Shown here piece by piece: positions 34,857-47,365 of a stretch of 64,000 nt of DNA. A program made the translations under genes and the position numbers. This DNA comes from Scatophagus argus (Eukaryota > Chordata > Actinopteri > Scatophagidae), in NCBI RefSeq assembly GCF_020382885.2, contig NC_058515.1, positions 9,841,223 to 9,905,222 of the forward strand, in the 5' to 3' direction. Each line of letters starts with the position of its first letter. Position 1 is the stretch's first letter. Below the pieces are notes generated by a model. The model saw nothing but the letters and a program-made list of their open reading frames with translations. It did no database searches and was not told the DNA's origin.

Positions 34857-36130
34857 TATCAGCCAGGATTTTTCTGGGCATCTTACCGGCTTTACAGTTA
34901 ACAATGGGTAAGTGATTAATTACAATTACCTTTCTTAAGCTTTTCATTATAACTATCAACCCTTTAAAGGCTGAAAATACTTACAACATACTTAAAAGAG
35001 ACACAGGACAGCATATGTGGGACTGTCTCAAAATAAACTGCTATGTGCAATGAAGGAGCTCAATGACAGGAATAAACTGCACTATACAGACAAAAGTATT
35101 GGGACACCTGGCCATTACACCAACAGGGATTTTAATGGCATTGCATTTTAAATACACAGACAGCTTTGCAGCTATAACAACTTCAGCTCTTCTGGGAAGG
35201 CTTTCCACAAGATTTTGGGTGTTCCTGTGGGAGCTGTTGCCCATCCATGCAGTAGATCATCTGTGAGGTCAGGCACTGATGTTGGACCATAAGGTCTGGT
35301 TCACAATCTCCGTTCCAGTTCATCCCAAAGGTGTTGGATGGGGTTGAGGTCAGGACTCTGTGTGGGACAGTCAAGTTCTTCTACACCAAACTCATCCAAC
35401 CATGTCTTTATGGAGCTTTGCTTTGGGCACTGGGGCACAGTCATGTTGGAATAGAAAAGGGCCTTCCCCAAACTGTTGCCACAAAGCATAGCATTGTCGA
35501 GCCCAACCGCTGAACAACAGCCCCATCCCAGTATTTTTTTCTATATTGTGTATATGAGTGTCAAGATTTGGCTGAAGGCAAGAAATATTGTAGGATTAAA
35601 GAATTGTTCACTTTGTTCTTTTCAAGAGTTTCCAACATCCTGACACCCATCCTTTAATATTTATTCAGCTTGTATTAGCTTAAATCATGTGCATCATTTT
35701 ACACTCACTTCCCCAAAGTTCAAAAACTGCAGCAGTAGACTGACTAAAAGAAGTGATTTGTAAAGATAAATGCCATGCTTACAGAAGGTGGTGAGACTGG
35801 AAAATCATAATTTGTTCTTATCATTACATGGACAGCTTCAAATCCAATATCTGTGACGAGGAGAACAGAAATAAAACCAGTCTTTATAGACAAACACAGT
35901 GTACCACTGGCATCTTGTTCTGTGTTGCAGGTAATGTGTGGATCTACTCAATCTATGAACCCAACTACAATAACACAATAACAATTTTGGATCCTTACTG
36001 TGACAAGACACTCAATCTGTTTGCCTTCTGGTCCACCAACGTGACCTACATTTTAACAGCCTTGCTCTGCTGCTGCAGCTGCTGCCTGCATGCATCCAAG
36101 TGTGATAACGAGTCCAACGTAACAACCTAA
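34857..36130 (+). pseudogene. tmem272 tandem copy 3, two well-kept exons, middle exon missing
   Basis: The exon at 34857-34907 is 51 bases, exactly the length and phase of exon 3 of the complete gene, with acceptor TTTCAACAG and donor GTAAGT; it reads SARIFLGILPALQLTMG. The exon at 35931-36130 reads GNVWIYSIYEPNYNNT..YCDKTLNLFAFW, then a Cys-rich end (LCCCCSCCLH) and TAA, with an AATAAA at 36139-36144. No counterpart of exon 4 (helices 2-3) or of the start-codon exon was seen; a Tc1-like element lies in the gap. Because all exons share phase 1, splicing exon 3 to the last exon would stay in frame, so a shortened product is conceivable. Pseudogene is the safer call. Confidence 0.6.
35080..35550 (-). 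mobile_element. Tc1/mariner-like element, copy 2, degenerate transposase
   Basis: The left end CACTATACAGACAAAAGTAT and a degenerate right end (TTTCTATATTGTG, then TA) delimit 471 bases. The minus strand keeps a recognisable Tc1 transposase motif (QSPDLNPIQHLWDELERRL, near 35301-35360) broken by frameshifts. It shares interior text with copy 1 at 17906-18329 in the opposite orientation. It sits where exon 4 of tmem272 copy 3 would be expected. Confidence 0.75.
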
Positions 36131-36138
36131 AGAGTCTC

Positions 36139-36144
36139 AATAAA
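36139..36144 (+). terminator. AATAAA polyadenylation signal after tmem272 copy 3
   Basis: AATAAA starts eight bases after the TAA of copy 3, which is unusually close for a vertebrate gene. It may still mark a transcribed 3' end. The pcolce poly(A) signal is only about 175 bases away, facing it. Confidence 0.45.
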
Positions 36145-36319
36145 AGTTAACACCAGCATGGATTTAATCTGTTTTTTATATCAATTTCTGTGTGGATATA
36201 AATAGTATGTCAGTAAATAAATGCAATATTACCATACCTTGTGTTATCCTGCAAATAATAGTAATGCTAAGTCAAATGGAATTATGTGGTATTAAAAGTT
36301 AAGTACAAACATCAAATGG

Positions 36320-36325
36320 TTTATT
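36320..36325 (-). terminator. pcolce: pcolce polyadenylation signal (candidate)
   Basis: TTTATT on the plus strand is AATAAA in the sense of pcolce, about 220 bases after its stop codon. Confidence 0.5.
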
Positions 36326-36544
36326 TGAGATCAGTCTTTTGTCACAGAAATAGTAAATTTACATAGAAAATACAAAATACAATATTGAGTGTTGTACATT
36401 TACTTAATTTTTGCAACAGTATTGTGTTATGTAAAAAACTGTATCTGAATGTTACTTAAAGTGTTCTCACACTTTATGTAAAGTTACATGTTTTCAGAGA
36501 GATAATCAGGGCTATCAACCTGATTGATGGGCTGAGCTGTGACA

Positions 36545-39500
36545 TCAGCATGGTTTGCGTGAGAGGCTTGCCAGTGCTTTGGCATGGATGGGCTTATACA
36601 GGAGTGTGAAGCTGGACGGGGTGAGGTGCCCGTTGCCCTGTTCATCCACTTTTCCCATCAACACGTAGTTCTGGCCTGCACAAGAGTCAGAGCAAGAAAA
36701 AAATGTGTCAGAACAATACTAGAGGAGCTAGATGGAAAACTGACCCAAATCAATATCTAAGTACCACTAACAAAAGGATGTGAAAATGATTCTTCAGGCC
36801 AACACACCCTGCCTTCCTCTGTCGCTGTCAGATGTTAACATTAGCATTAGCCTTATGGCGTATTGATGATTGTTACCAGTCGAACCCTCAGGGGTTACCA
36901 GGGAAATGGAATTATGGCTTGTGAAAAACTTTTGACTGCAAAATGTATAAAAATATAAATCAATGGTCTGATGGTTCTGGTCTCTACATTGTCCATTAAT
37001 TCCTGTATTCCTTACTTAGATTTTACCTCACCATTTCTTTATCTTCTTTATCTCCTCAGAACTGAGAAACTGACCAAGCATTTAATGACTGCTTTCAATA
37101 CTTGACAATTGATTCTATGGGCACATTTCAGTTGGTACAAGTATGTGTAAGATGTGAAAGACAGACACAGGCTGCAAATAGCTGCACTATACCTTTGGTA
37201 AGCCCAGGGCATTTTTTGCAGGTGGAGGTCAGTGTGACTGACAAGGCGGGGCCTGATTTGGTGATATTCAGACGTCCTGTCTTATAGGCCTTGATTAAGG
37301 ACACTTCCAGTTCAGCTGAGCCTCTGGGACCAGTGGTTAAAGAGATAATCTTACCGGTAATCACTGCAAGTAGGAAAAATATACAAAATATGAATTTCAA
37401 GAAAGGGAAAGGAGCAGCATGATCAGTGAAGAAAAACAGTTGTGCAACTTGTATTTCCTTCCCAAATTGTAAACCAATTATGGTCAAATTTTATAATGCT
37501 GATGTTATCAGGACAGAGAAATATATATTCACATTTTCTTTTGCTGATTTCCTGTAAAATTTGTTTAAATTTGCATTGCATTTGGCAAGAAGTCAGTCTA
37601 CACAGAGGAAAGAAAAGAGTAAAATAGTGAAATACTGTGACAATTTGGAAAGGCACAGATGTGACAACAGATGGAGTCGAGAGCTGCTGAGGCTCACCGA
37701 AGTCATGAGGACAGAAGCTGGATTGGAGAGTTCCTGTCCTCTTACAGGCTTGTGTACACAGTGGGTTCAGTGGTAAAGCTGAAGAAAACACACACACATA
37801 AGGAGCACATTAGCTTGCTTCTCCATACAAGTGTGCACAAATATATACAAGAAAGCAAACTGCAGGTTTGTTAATTTTGAAATCAATTGCACTCACGTTT
37901 CGTGCTCACGACAGGCTTCCTGGTCGCTGTCTTGCTTACTCCAGGTTTGGGTGTCACTTTAGCTTTAATCTTTGGTTTGACTGTTGGTTTAACTCTACTC
38001 TTAGAGGTCGGCTTTACTGGTTTGACAGAAGGTTTTGAGGTGGGTTTGGTCTTCAGTGCAGGCTTACGTGTGGGTTTAGCCTTAATGGTTGGTTTGAGTG
38101 TTGGCTTAATAATCTTAGGTCTGGGTGTAGGTTTAGCTCCAGGTTTAGGTGTAGGCTTTTTCATAGGTGGCTTAGGTGTGGGTTTAGCTGGTTTGGGTTT
38201 AGCTGTGGGCTTGACGATAGGCTTGCGAGGTGGAGGTTTCAGCGGTTTCTTCACCAGTGTTTTTTTGGTTGGTTTTGGAGTGGGTTTAGGCTGGAGGCTA
38301 GGTCTAGGTTTGGGGGGTGGTTTGGTGGGTTTGCTTGTTTTTTGTGGCATTGAGGTGGTATGAGGTCCATAGATGAAATCCCCCCCGGTTGTGGGAGTCC
38401 GAGACCCACGGGGCACACTGGAGTAGTGGGCCATGAAGCCATCTGAGGTGACGCTGAGGTCGGACACAAACTGGACAAGGAGCTCATTCCCATTCGTAAC
38501 TATAGTTCTATGTAAAGGGTGAGGAAAATAGGGAGAAAAAATACAGAAAAGACAGGAGGAGGTGACAAGTGAAAATGTATGGAAATACTGTCACACAGAG
38601 TGTGTTTTGCCTCTTTTAATGTGACCTTCTGACCAATAATCTCACCCTGGTGGCCTGTCTCCGCAGAATCTCCCAATCCGCCGTGAGTTATCCCTCTCTC
38701 CCCCGTTAAACAATGCTACATAGTCGTAGCGACAGTATGTGTCAGACTCCAAGTCCAGCTTCACAAACTTCACCTCAATCACCTGGGGAGGAGGTGGCAG
38801 TGAATACAGAAACAAGCCAAAACATACTATGGAATTAAAGCTTGGGAATGAAAGACATGAGTTTGTTTATTGCCCAGTGCAGCGCAGACACAGGTAGCGG
38901 TGGTGGTGGAGGAGGAAGAGGAGAAGGGCCAGACTTCTCAAGTACAGAAGGGCATTTACTCTCTCCCTCCCTCTCACTTCCTTCCTTCTGGCCTTATGTT
39001 TGAATCTCTTGGCACAGATGAACACACCTTCGCATACTCAATGAAGTCTTTCATTTGAACTAAGTCCCAAGTCCGCTGTCACGCACACACACACATACAC
39101 TGGGCCTACTGGGAACATTTCCTTGTGATGGGCCCCTTCACTACTATTTTCATTTCAACTTCTCCTCCTGCATCAACTGGCCTTATTTAACTCTCCTAGC
39201 TAAACCATAAAGTACATTACTGAAAAGTATTTTGATTTTGGATAATCTTTCCACCTGTGTGATGAGGATAAAACTATTGTTGGACAAATTTATGTTCAAC
39301 TAAGCTTCAAGTTTCTGATAGGAATGAAGTTTCAGTAGCTAAGAGTGATGGCAAATGATCAGACTGCTGGTACTGAAATTTCCCACCACCTAGAGAACTA
39401 ATGTCAAGGTGTCACTGCAGAAAACTGAATAAATATCTTCTTTTTGGTAATTTCAACAAAATAAGTAAACCTGATAAACCAAATTTAAACAGGGGTGTTT

Positions 39501-42500
39501 TAGGTATATCACTATTAAGACATACATACAACTGGCTTACATTGCTTGGTTCGACAGAGATATGCCAGGAGCAGCTGATGCCTGCCGGGTAATTAGAGTT
39601 GGGCCAGTTGGGCGTCTTGACAGACCCCTGTGATTTGGTCAGCCGTCCTCCACAAAACTGGTTCTCTGTGGGAATAAAACACATGATGGACAAATGAATG
39701 ACATTTTCAAATCAGGGAAAGAGGTTTTTTTTTTTCAGTGAAACTGTATTTGAGGCAAAAAGAAACATGAGACAAACACAGTTCTGTCATTTATTATTAC
39801 TAGAAAACCCCTCAGACAAAACTATTCATCCTGGTCTGTGTGTTTTCATGCTTGTGGGATTACATGTCCACACCTTCCACATGTGGCTTCCCTGCAGTGA
39901 AGGAAGCCAGAAAGCCTCTTCCACCTGTGGCGTCATCTGACACCATCTCTAACATCATGGTGTTGGAGGTGGCGATTAGGGCACCGGGCCGAAACGTCCC
40001 GCAGAAACGACCCAGCTTCTGCGCCAAGCGGGAATGCCCGTTGTACACGTCCAGGTAGTCGTACCGACAGGTGGGGTCAGCCTCCATGTCGAAGAGGCGG
40101 AAAGACAGCATGACCACATGAGCCTCTGGGACCTGGAAGTAGGGTGACAGGTGATGCTTTGAGGAGTAATTCTAATAAAGCTATTTCCTTTTTTGAGCCC
40201 AACTTTAAGTGTTACGTGTCCACAGATTGTGTAAATGAGTATACTGTTTGGCTCAGGAATGCATTAGGCTTCAATGTGCTGATAATGAATGTATATGTGA
40301 TTCAGTCAAGATATTGTGGAATAAGCAATTCTTCCAATCTTAATGTTGCTTCGGTGGGGCAAAAGGGAAAACTATATATGAAAGGGTTTTAAGTAAACCT
40401 TTTACAAGCCATTTAACACGTAGAAATGAATGGAAAAAGTGAACCCTAAAGTAACACTCTAACTTCTGAAAGACAAAATGGGACATTCATTCAAAAGTTG
40501 AACTCACTAGCAATAACATGCAGCCTTGCTTAGTTTGGTCGCCACAACCAACCAGGAGCTTATGGTGGCTAAAGTCAGCAACAATATATTATGGTTAAAG
40601 TCTAAACGAAGCTATAGTTACGCACTTCACCCCAGATTCTATGAGTGTAGGCTCTTAACTCACTCTCTGATTGGTTCGCAGCACTTAACTCGCGAACCAA
40701 TCGCGCAGAAGGCGTCCAATCAGTCCAGCTGCTGATGTTTTTTGGTACTCGACGGTCGGGCGGGTTCGGTTTGCTAAATGTGTTGGCTAAAATGGAGAAA
40801 AAGTTCAAGGCTCCGTGGATGCAAAAGCAGTGGAATAATCTGGTACGTGGCCCAAAGTGTTCTGCTGACAAACCTCACTTTCAGCAACTCAACTCTTCAC
40901 GTCTGGCAAGTGTCCTACTACTAGCGAAGCAGGTGCAGATGTTAACGAAGATAACGCAGCTAGCTAAGTGCAGGTAGCTGTGGCCAATGTGACAAATGAA
41001 GACAAACGTATTCGGACGTCGTGGACGTTTTGGATATTGGACATTTTGACCTTGGATATTTCATGTAGGCTACAGTGGATGTCATTTTTGCTGGACTGGA
41101 CAAACTGACAGCTCCACGGTGAAAACATCATTGGTAAGTTGTCTCATAGTCATTATTTGTGAGGCTTGTCATATGTTCAAGCAATGTGGCTATCAAAAAT
41201 AGCTTGTTTGCTGTTTGTTTCTGTTCTTGGATGTTAATAGTTATGTTAATGGGAGGCCACTCATTGTTTGTGTGCTTGTAGTTTGTTGTTGTGGGTTAAT
41301 TATTGCGTGATGTTAGCCTAGATGGCTGTGTGGTTGTTTGACATCGAAATCTCTGACTGAGATTTGAACAAATTATTGGTTAATCCATGTTGCTGACCAT
41401 GGTTCTGAAATAGCCAATCAGCTGTTGTTCTCCTTAAATACCAGCAGGTGGCAACAGTAGTTGTCACTCACAATTGTTCAATTAAAATACATAAAGTTGG
41501 CAGTTTGCTGGTCGGGTTTGGTTGTTTGATTAAATCATATTTTTGCGGGTTGGGAAGTACAGATTGACTCTCTAAAACCCTGAGGGGATTTTATTACCCA
41601 CACCTCAACTGTGAACCTGCGTTCCCTTTATTGGGTTTGTGTTTGTCTACTATTATGACATTGTGATCGTTGCCCTGGGTGTAGGTCCTTGGGTATTCAA
41701 GCCAGACTATATTCTTAAATCTTAAACCTAAACTCCACCTTCCCCATATATGTAGGGTTTTTTAAATCCTAATGATGTATTCAGTCCAAATATGTGCATG
41801 TGCATGTAATAAGACCACAGCATCAAAATCTCACTCCAGTCAAGTACCCTACGTTGGCACCCCTGGATTAATATCATAGCTGCTGTGCAACTTAGAAACT
41901 TCTGCTACTGTTATACTGTGTTTCAGAGTTCACTGTTATCCTGTAGTTTCTATTTTATTATCACAGTGGTCACCGATCAGCAAAGTTCACATAAAATCGC
42001 TTTAATGACATGAGTAACAGCACAATTGAACTGCGTCCGAAATCACTTCCTCATTGGCATACTATTTTATAACTGATGCTTCATACCACTAATCGTCATC
42101 GTCATTTTGCAACATCGCTGGGAGCAATTTTTGCTTCTAGAAAAGGCAGGATGTTGCATTGCAAAAGAGTTGGAAGACTGTGCTGTGCGTGCCAAGGACG
42201 CCATAACTTTGCATTCCATTGTGGGAATGCAGGGTAACTATAGTACATTATAGTGTATACAGGGAGTGATTCTGGACACAGACTTCCTCTCTCATAAGGC
42301 CGTGCACACTCACAAAGGTATTTTCACTCATTCTGTCTGATTAGTAAATACATGAGGTCAACAAACTCTGCATACTATTAAGGATTAAAATACTGTGATT
42401 TGTCAGCCTAGCCTAAACATGTACAACAAAGCTGACAGGAGAGTCAGGGAGGTGTTGATTAAGTACACCCCGACACAGTCCTGAGGGGAGGTGAGGAGGG

Positions 42501-44130
42501 CTAATCAGCCAAAATGAGCACCTGTGTGGGTTTACCATGGTGGTTAATCTACTAGAAAGGATTTTCAGATACTCTCAAATTGAGCCATCACATTCAAAAA
42601 CTTAAACAAAGTCAGACTCAATGGGACACAGATGGGGCGCTGTGTTTTGGTTTGGTGAAATGGTGTAGTGATTTAGAATGACTCACCGTAATGTACCAGG
42701 TGCATTTACTGTTAGGTTTGTAGTAACTGGGAAATCCTTCGCTGGCCACGATGCCTGAGTCTGTGACCAGGTGGCCTCCACAGTGGAAGACGGGCCTGAA
42801 AGAGTATTACACAACCACCAGTCACCTGCAATTCAGCATTTTGATGTGCAGCACTGGAAGTAAATGCAGCTATAGTGAGAGCATTGATGCAGAACCTTGC
42901 ATGCGCAGGCACGCACACACACACACACACACACTTTTACTTACAGACTGAAAACCACAGTGGCACAGTCTGTCTCTGTTCCCTGAGTCTGGGGAGGTTC
43001 CCAGTGAGCTCTCCTGGTTTGTGTTTTTTCATAAAACTTGCTCAAACCAAACCAGGAAGACTGTCAACATCCAGTATATTTGCTGTGAGTTTCTCCACGC
43101 ACTGACTGTACCACAAGAAAGTTGTCGGTACACGAAACACATACACTACCTTTAGCAAATGGGCACTTTCAAACGCTCCACACCAGCAGCGTCTCACACA
43201 TGGAGTTTGGTGTCCCACACCCACTCTTTCACACTCGGATAAACACAGATCAAAGCAGGGCTAGCCTCAACTTTTAATTTTGCAGCACTCGTCAGGCCCC
43301 AGACTTGTTAATTTAGATGTTGGCTGCTCTGACATCAAGCTTTGACTCTGTGGCTCAGCTTTTTTGCTTGTTTGTTGAAGTGGAAGAGTCCAAAATTAAT
43401 CAGTTTTTACATTGTGAGGACCAATTCCGTGACTATCAACCCGTTATAGTAATTTTCCCCTTGTCTGCAGCTAAGGGAAAAAAAAAGTCCCAGTGGTGGA
43501 GTCCCTCCCTTCTGACCCTCTGGAGCTGAACAGCCCACAGGCATTTGTTTGTTTCTCATGTTCAATTTACACCCTCTGTGTGTAGAAGCAGATACAGAAG
43601 TGAACGCACCAAAAAGCATCTTGGAAAAATTAAATTCTCAACATTTACTTGGGTGAAAACAATTTGAATTTAAGAGGGTAAAAGTCTGAATTTATTGCCA
43701 GTTTTGACAAAACATCAGTTGTGAGGGCAAGCTACTGTACATTTGAACAGCTGAATCAATACATCAATTACAGCATGCTCTCATTTTATGTGTTTATGGG
43801 ATGCTGACCACATCTTCCTAACTCTGCAACCTTCTATTTCCAGTGTGTAAGCGTGTGTAAGTGTGTGTAATCACAATACAGCAACCAGGAGAGGAAAAAC
43901 ACATACACACACATAGTAGTTAATGTAGTCAGATGTGGGCTTGAAAGGGGCATGCCACATGTACACATGCAGGATGTAGACAAAAAAACAAATGCACAAG
44001 AGGAGGTTAATAGATGCAAAATCTCTCTTAAGCACACAGTTTACCTTGTGTAGTTGGTCTGACTCTGAGCCTCAGTCCATCCGATTGCCACAATGACAAG
44101 AAGGCATACAGTCCACACCCTGTCCTCCAT
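36545..44130 (-). CDS. pcolce: Procollagen C-endopeptidase enhancer (PCOLCE)
   Basis: Secreted glycoprotein that binds fibrillar procollagens and raises BMP1/tolloid cleavage of the C-propeptide. Nine exons join in frame to 559 residues: 44130-44045, 42795-42687, 40132-39874, 39665-39541, 38782-38646, 38507-37897, 37748-37698, 37363-37193 and 36675-36545. Residues 1-22 form a signal peptide. CUB1 (about 33-150) has Cys at FHCGG, SKCTW, PTCRYDY and GRFCG. CUB2 (about 157-272) has FCGG, SCSW, TYCRYDY and RFCG. The NTR domain (about 445-559) has [22 protein letters not shown] and TCKKCP, and ends SRKPC. Between CUB2 and NTR is a Lys-Pro-Thr-rich linker of about 165 residues, much longer than in human PCOLCE (449 residues total). 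An upstream in-frame ATG at 44223 was rejected because the signal peptide starts at 44130. Which teleost ohnolog is unresolved. Confidence 0.95.
40133..42686. other. pcolce intron 2, with an unexplained promoter-like island
   Basis: About 2.5 kb without pcolce exons. At 40655-41000 three CCAAT-type motifs (ATTGG, CCAAT, CCAAT) precede an ATG-initiated open frame on the plus strand ([17 protein letters not shown], then LVRG or a GTACGT splice). The remainder is AT-rich and resembles no exon I know. Confidence 0.4.
42914..42934. repeat. (AC)n microsatellite
   Basis: An uninterrupted AC run in pcolce intron 1. Confidence 0.85.
42935..44044. other. pcolce intron 1
   Basis: Non-coding stretch between the signal-peptide exon and the first CUB exon. 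No other exon or named repeat is recognised. Confidence 0.6.
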
Positions 44131-44595
44131 CCTGCTATCCTCCAAAATTAGGAAAGACGGGAGAGGAGAAGAAGAGGCAGGAGGAAGGAGCGAGGAACAG
44201 GGTAGAGGCGTGGATAGAGGCAAGGTTCAAAAGGGGAGGGGAGAGAGGAAAGGAGTGGAGGTGATGGGTGAGGAGGAGGTGTGTTACAGAGAAGAAAGGA
44301 AATGTGAATGATGTGATCTTGAGAGGACAGAAGGCTGTTTGACACAGGTTTACGGAGAAAACAGCATTAATTACACTGTAAGCTGAACCACGGCCAAAGC
44401 AATGTATAAACAGCTCAGAGTACAGTATGCTTTTTATGTTTCGGCTCTGTGTTGTTGTTTTTTAACAAGTCCCGTAATGGAATTTATGGAAAAAGTATGT
44501 TTCTGCAGGCCTTGCATGCTGATGGACAGAGTGCCACTGTTGCATGTATAATGACCTCTTCACTTCACTGCCAGCTACAAGCTGGGCTTTTGTTA

Positions 44596-45325
44596 GCCAA
44601 GCTAGCGGCAAGGCATCTATATTTGGCAATGTTGATCTGCCACTTTACTCCAAAACAACAACCATTAGATGGATTGCTGTGATATTTTGTACATTCATGA
44701 TCCCAAGATGATAAAGCCTAAAGACTTGAATTCCCTGACTTTTCCTCTAACGGCACCAACGGGCCAAAGTTTTCACGTATCCTGTGAAATCTATCAACAT
44801 CTATCAGAAGGATAGACATAAAAGTCTGTACCAACAGTCATGGTCCCCAGAGAATTTCAGAAAATTTGAAATGCTATAACTTAGCAAGGGGTTTGTAATC
44901 TGCTTCATGAACTTGGAGTCAAGAGGAAAAAGGAGGGACACTGGAGGGAAATAACAGAACTGGATTATTTGAGAAATAAGAAGAAAATAAGAACTAAAAT
45001 TATTGTGATGATGTAGTGTAGCAATGTCAGCATTAGCTATTTTTAAATGAGAGAAAATAGCTGGATTTCAATATTGTGCTATCACTCTTTGTATACTGAG
45101 TGCTTCTGTCTCTCTTCTCTGTCTGGATTTAGGTGTTGTTGCTTGTGCTCACATGCTATTTGTCATAGCCTTTTCCCAAACTTTCTATATATCCTGAGCT
45201 GCCAGCTTTGAACCAGCAAACTTTGTTTTTAATCATCTGCTGAACATCAGCACGTTGGCATTGTCATTGCGAGCATGTTCACTTATAGCTATGCTGTGAC
45301 TAAATACAGCCTCACAGCCTGGCTG
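44596..45325. repeat. Teleost interspersed repeat, partly decayed
   Basis: Two separated segments match a common fish repeat: ATTAGATGGATTGCTGTGAT with TTCATGATCCCAAGATGATA near 44660-44720, and TGAACATCAGCACGTTGGCA with TCATTGCGAGCATGTTCACT near 45240-45290. Taken together they suggest one element of about 700 bases. Class unknown; no coding capacity seen. Confidence 0.5.
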
Positions 45326-46122
45326 TTGCCTTTTGAAATCTACCTGGGCACACATGCACAATTAACTGCAAGGTTATTATGGGAGTTTAATTCTGCTGAA
45401 AAGATTTCACTGTGGTGGAAAAAAAAGTGGCTTCTATACATATAGATACCTCTTTCGAAGTTCAAATTACAATAACACTGCGTACTGTTGTACGATGTTT
45501 TCCCAACAGATGGCATTACCCTTTTTTCCTGATGTGTGTGTACATTATTTTGGCTGACTCTGTACATCAGGTTCAACCAGAACAGATCAGACTGGACATA
45601 TACAAGTAAATATGGAAGACATGAAATATACTGAATTCCACAGCAAAATGCATTTTGTTTTGGCAGGGAAAGGCCCATATTATAGTAAACAAACAAACAA
45701 AAAAAAGCTGGTTTTGATTCTCACAATGCGACTTCAACTATGCTTTTAAGTTTATTAACATCAACTCACTCTCTCACAAAATAACCCACGTACATTACAA
45801 TCATTGTTATAATCATCATGTGCAATGAAGTCAACTTGGCCGCTTTGCATTCGTCTAAACGAGGGCATGCCTTTTGTCTTTTTTAAGCTGCGGTGACCAT
45901 CTGGGTTAGAAACCACGGCTGAATAGAAGGAGACTGTGGTTCGGTAAAGAAAGTATCTGCCCTGATCTGCTCTCTGCTTCCAGTTCATTCTGGACACTTC
46001 TGTGTATCCAGGCCAACCGTTTCAAAACACCCATAGATAAAAATAGGCTGCAAAGAGATGTAATCATAACTGCAAGAAGGGGAAAAAACAGACTTAACAT
46101 TTAAAGGCTTTTCAAGTAGTTT
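45326..46122. other. Spacer between pcolce 5' flank and per1 3' end
   Basis: AT-rich, with no recognisable gene. Overlapping short frames at 45340-45696 and 45412-45609 lack family resemblance. Confidence 0.5.
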
Positions 46123-47365
46123 TATTGTCTTTTTTTGTACAAAGAATTTCACAAAAATATTAAGAAACTGTTGCAGACACCACTTACGCCATAAAGCATA
46201 GGATATCACATGACCAGAACAGTGCCACAGAGAAAGAGAAAGGGACAGAGAGGAAAACAAGATAGTAAACACTCTCCAAGCTCTCAAGACTTTTTATGAG
46301 TTGCGTCCACCTCTTTCAAATCCACTTAACGTTTCGAGCAAGCACTGGCAACACAAAACCTCTCCCTCCACTGAAGGTGTAGGAGCCAAATTAGAAGGCC
46401 TCACAACTCCTTAAGGTGCTGGCAGTTTGGAAATACTTTCTGTGATGTTTGTGAGAACTAATGCCCAGCCAAAGAAAACTTTAAAAGTCCAGGTCAACCT
46501 CTTGGCGACTGCCACGTTGCCCCACTATAAGCTGTACGTCACTCAAGCAAAGTAACTAGATCGCTGTGTCATGAGAAAACATAAGATAAGATTTCAATCC
46601 TTGATTTTTCACATACCCTTTTTACATTACAGACACCTTTGGGCATATATCCTCTATGTATCTGCTGTGGACTGAAAGTATAAAAATATACACAATGTTT
46701 ACAAAATAAACCTGGTTCTCACTGTACATTTTATCTATTGGGTGAAAGTCGCTTTTTCTTCATTTGGGATAAACTTTTTACATTTAAAAAACAATGACTT
46801 TCTGAGAGAAACGGGATCTAGGTGGGGGCAGGGTCCCAGACAACCTAGGAAACATTCACCAAGAAGAAAAGTCACATTAAACTCCCTTCTTTCCTCGAGG
46901 GTTGAACCCTGAACAGGAGAGATGAAAACATCAAGGAGGACACTGTGGTGAACAACATCCATCTTTATGTAAAGGCTTGTTTTTGTTACACATTCACCTT
47001 AGTTCTCTCCCATTATCTTACAAGTTAAATAAATATGCCAAAAACTACAAGAACAAGTCAGGATTAAAGTACTACTTCACTTTCTAAAACCGAGTGTGCA
47101 TGTACTGTGGTTTCAAAGGCAGTCGTACAACGTGCCTGCTGTGCTGTGATCGAAAGTCAGACTCGATGAAGAATTAACTTGGCCAAGTATCCTGCCTGGC
47201 CTGTCAGACAATAAATGGAAGTTGCCTTGATCAACATGCACCGTAATGTCCTGGCAAATCCCAATTTTAACAACTTTACACCCCGTGTAATGATGTTTTG
47301 GGCACAGAAAGTCCTGGAAGGGATTTCTGCATATCAGTGTAGAAAGGTCATCTTTGGCCACCTTC
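46123..47365 (-). other. per1: per1 3' UTR
   Basis: Follows the per1 stop codon in minus sense. An AATAAA at 46128-46123 would give a 3' UTR of about 1.24 kb. Long 3' UTRs are usual for period genes. Other AATAAA-like hexamers further left cannot be excluded. Confidence 0.5.

Noticed and set aside
37887-38363. Plus-strand 158-codon open frame (Gly/Leu/Val-rich)
   Set aside because: It is the mirror of the pcolce Lys-Pro-Thr repeat exon on the other strand; repeat coding makes both strands open.
36545-44223. Upstream in-frame ATG at 44223 as the pcolce start
   Set aside because: It adds a Ser/Pro-rich stretch before a normal signal peptide that begins at 44130; the later ATG fits secreted-protein logic.
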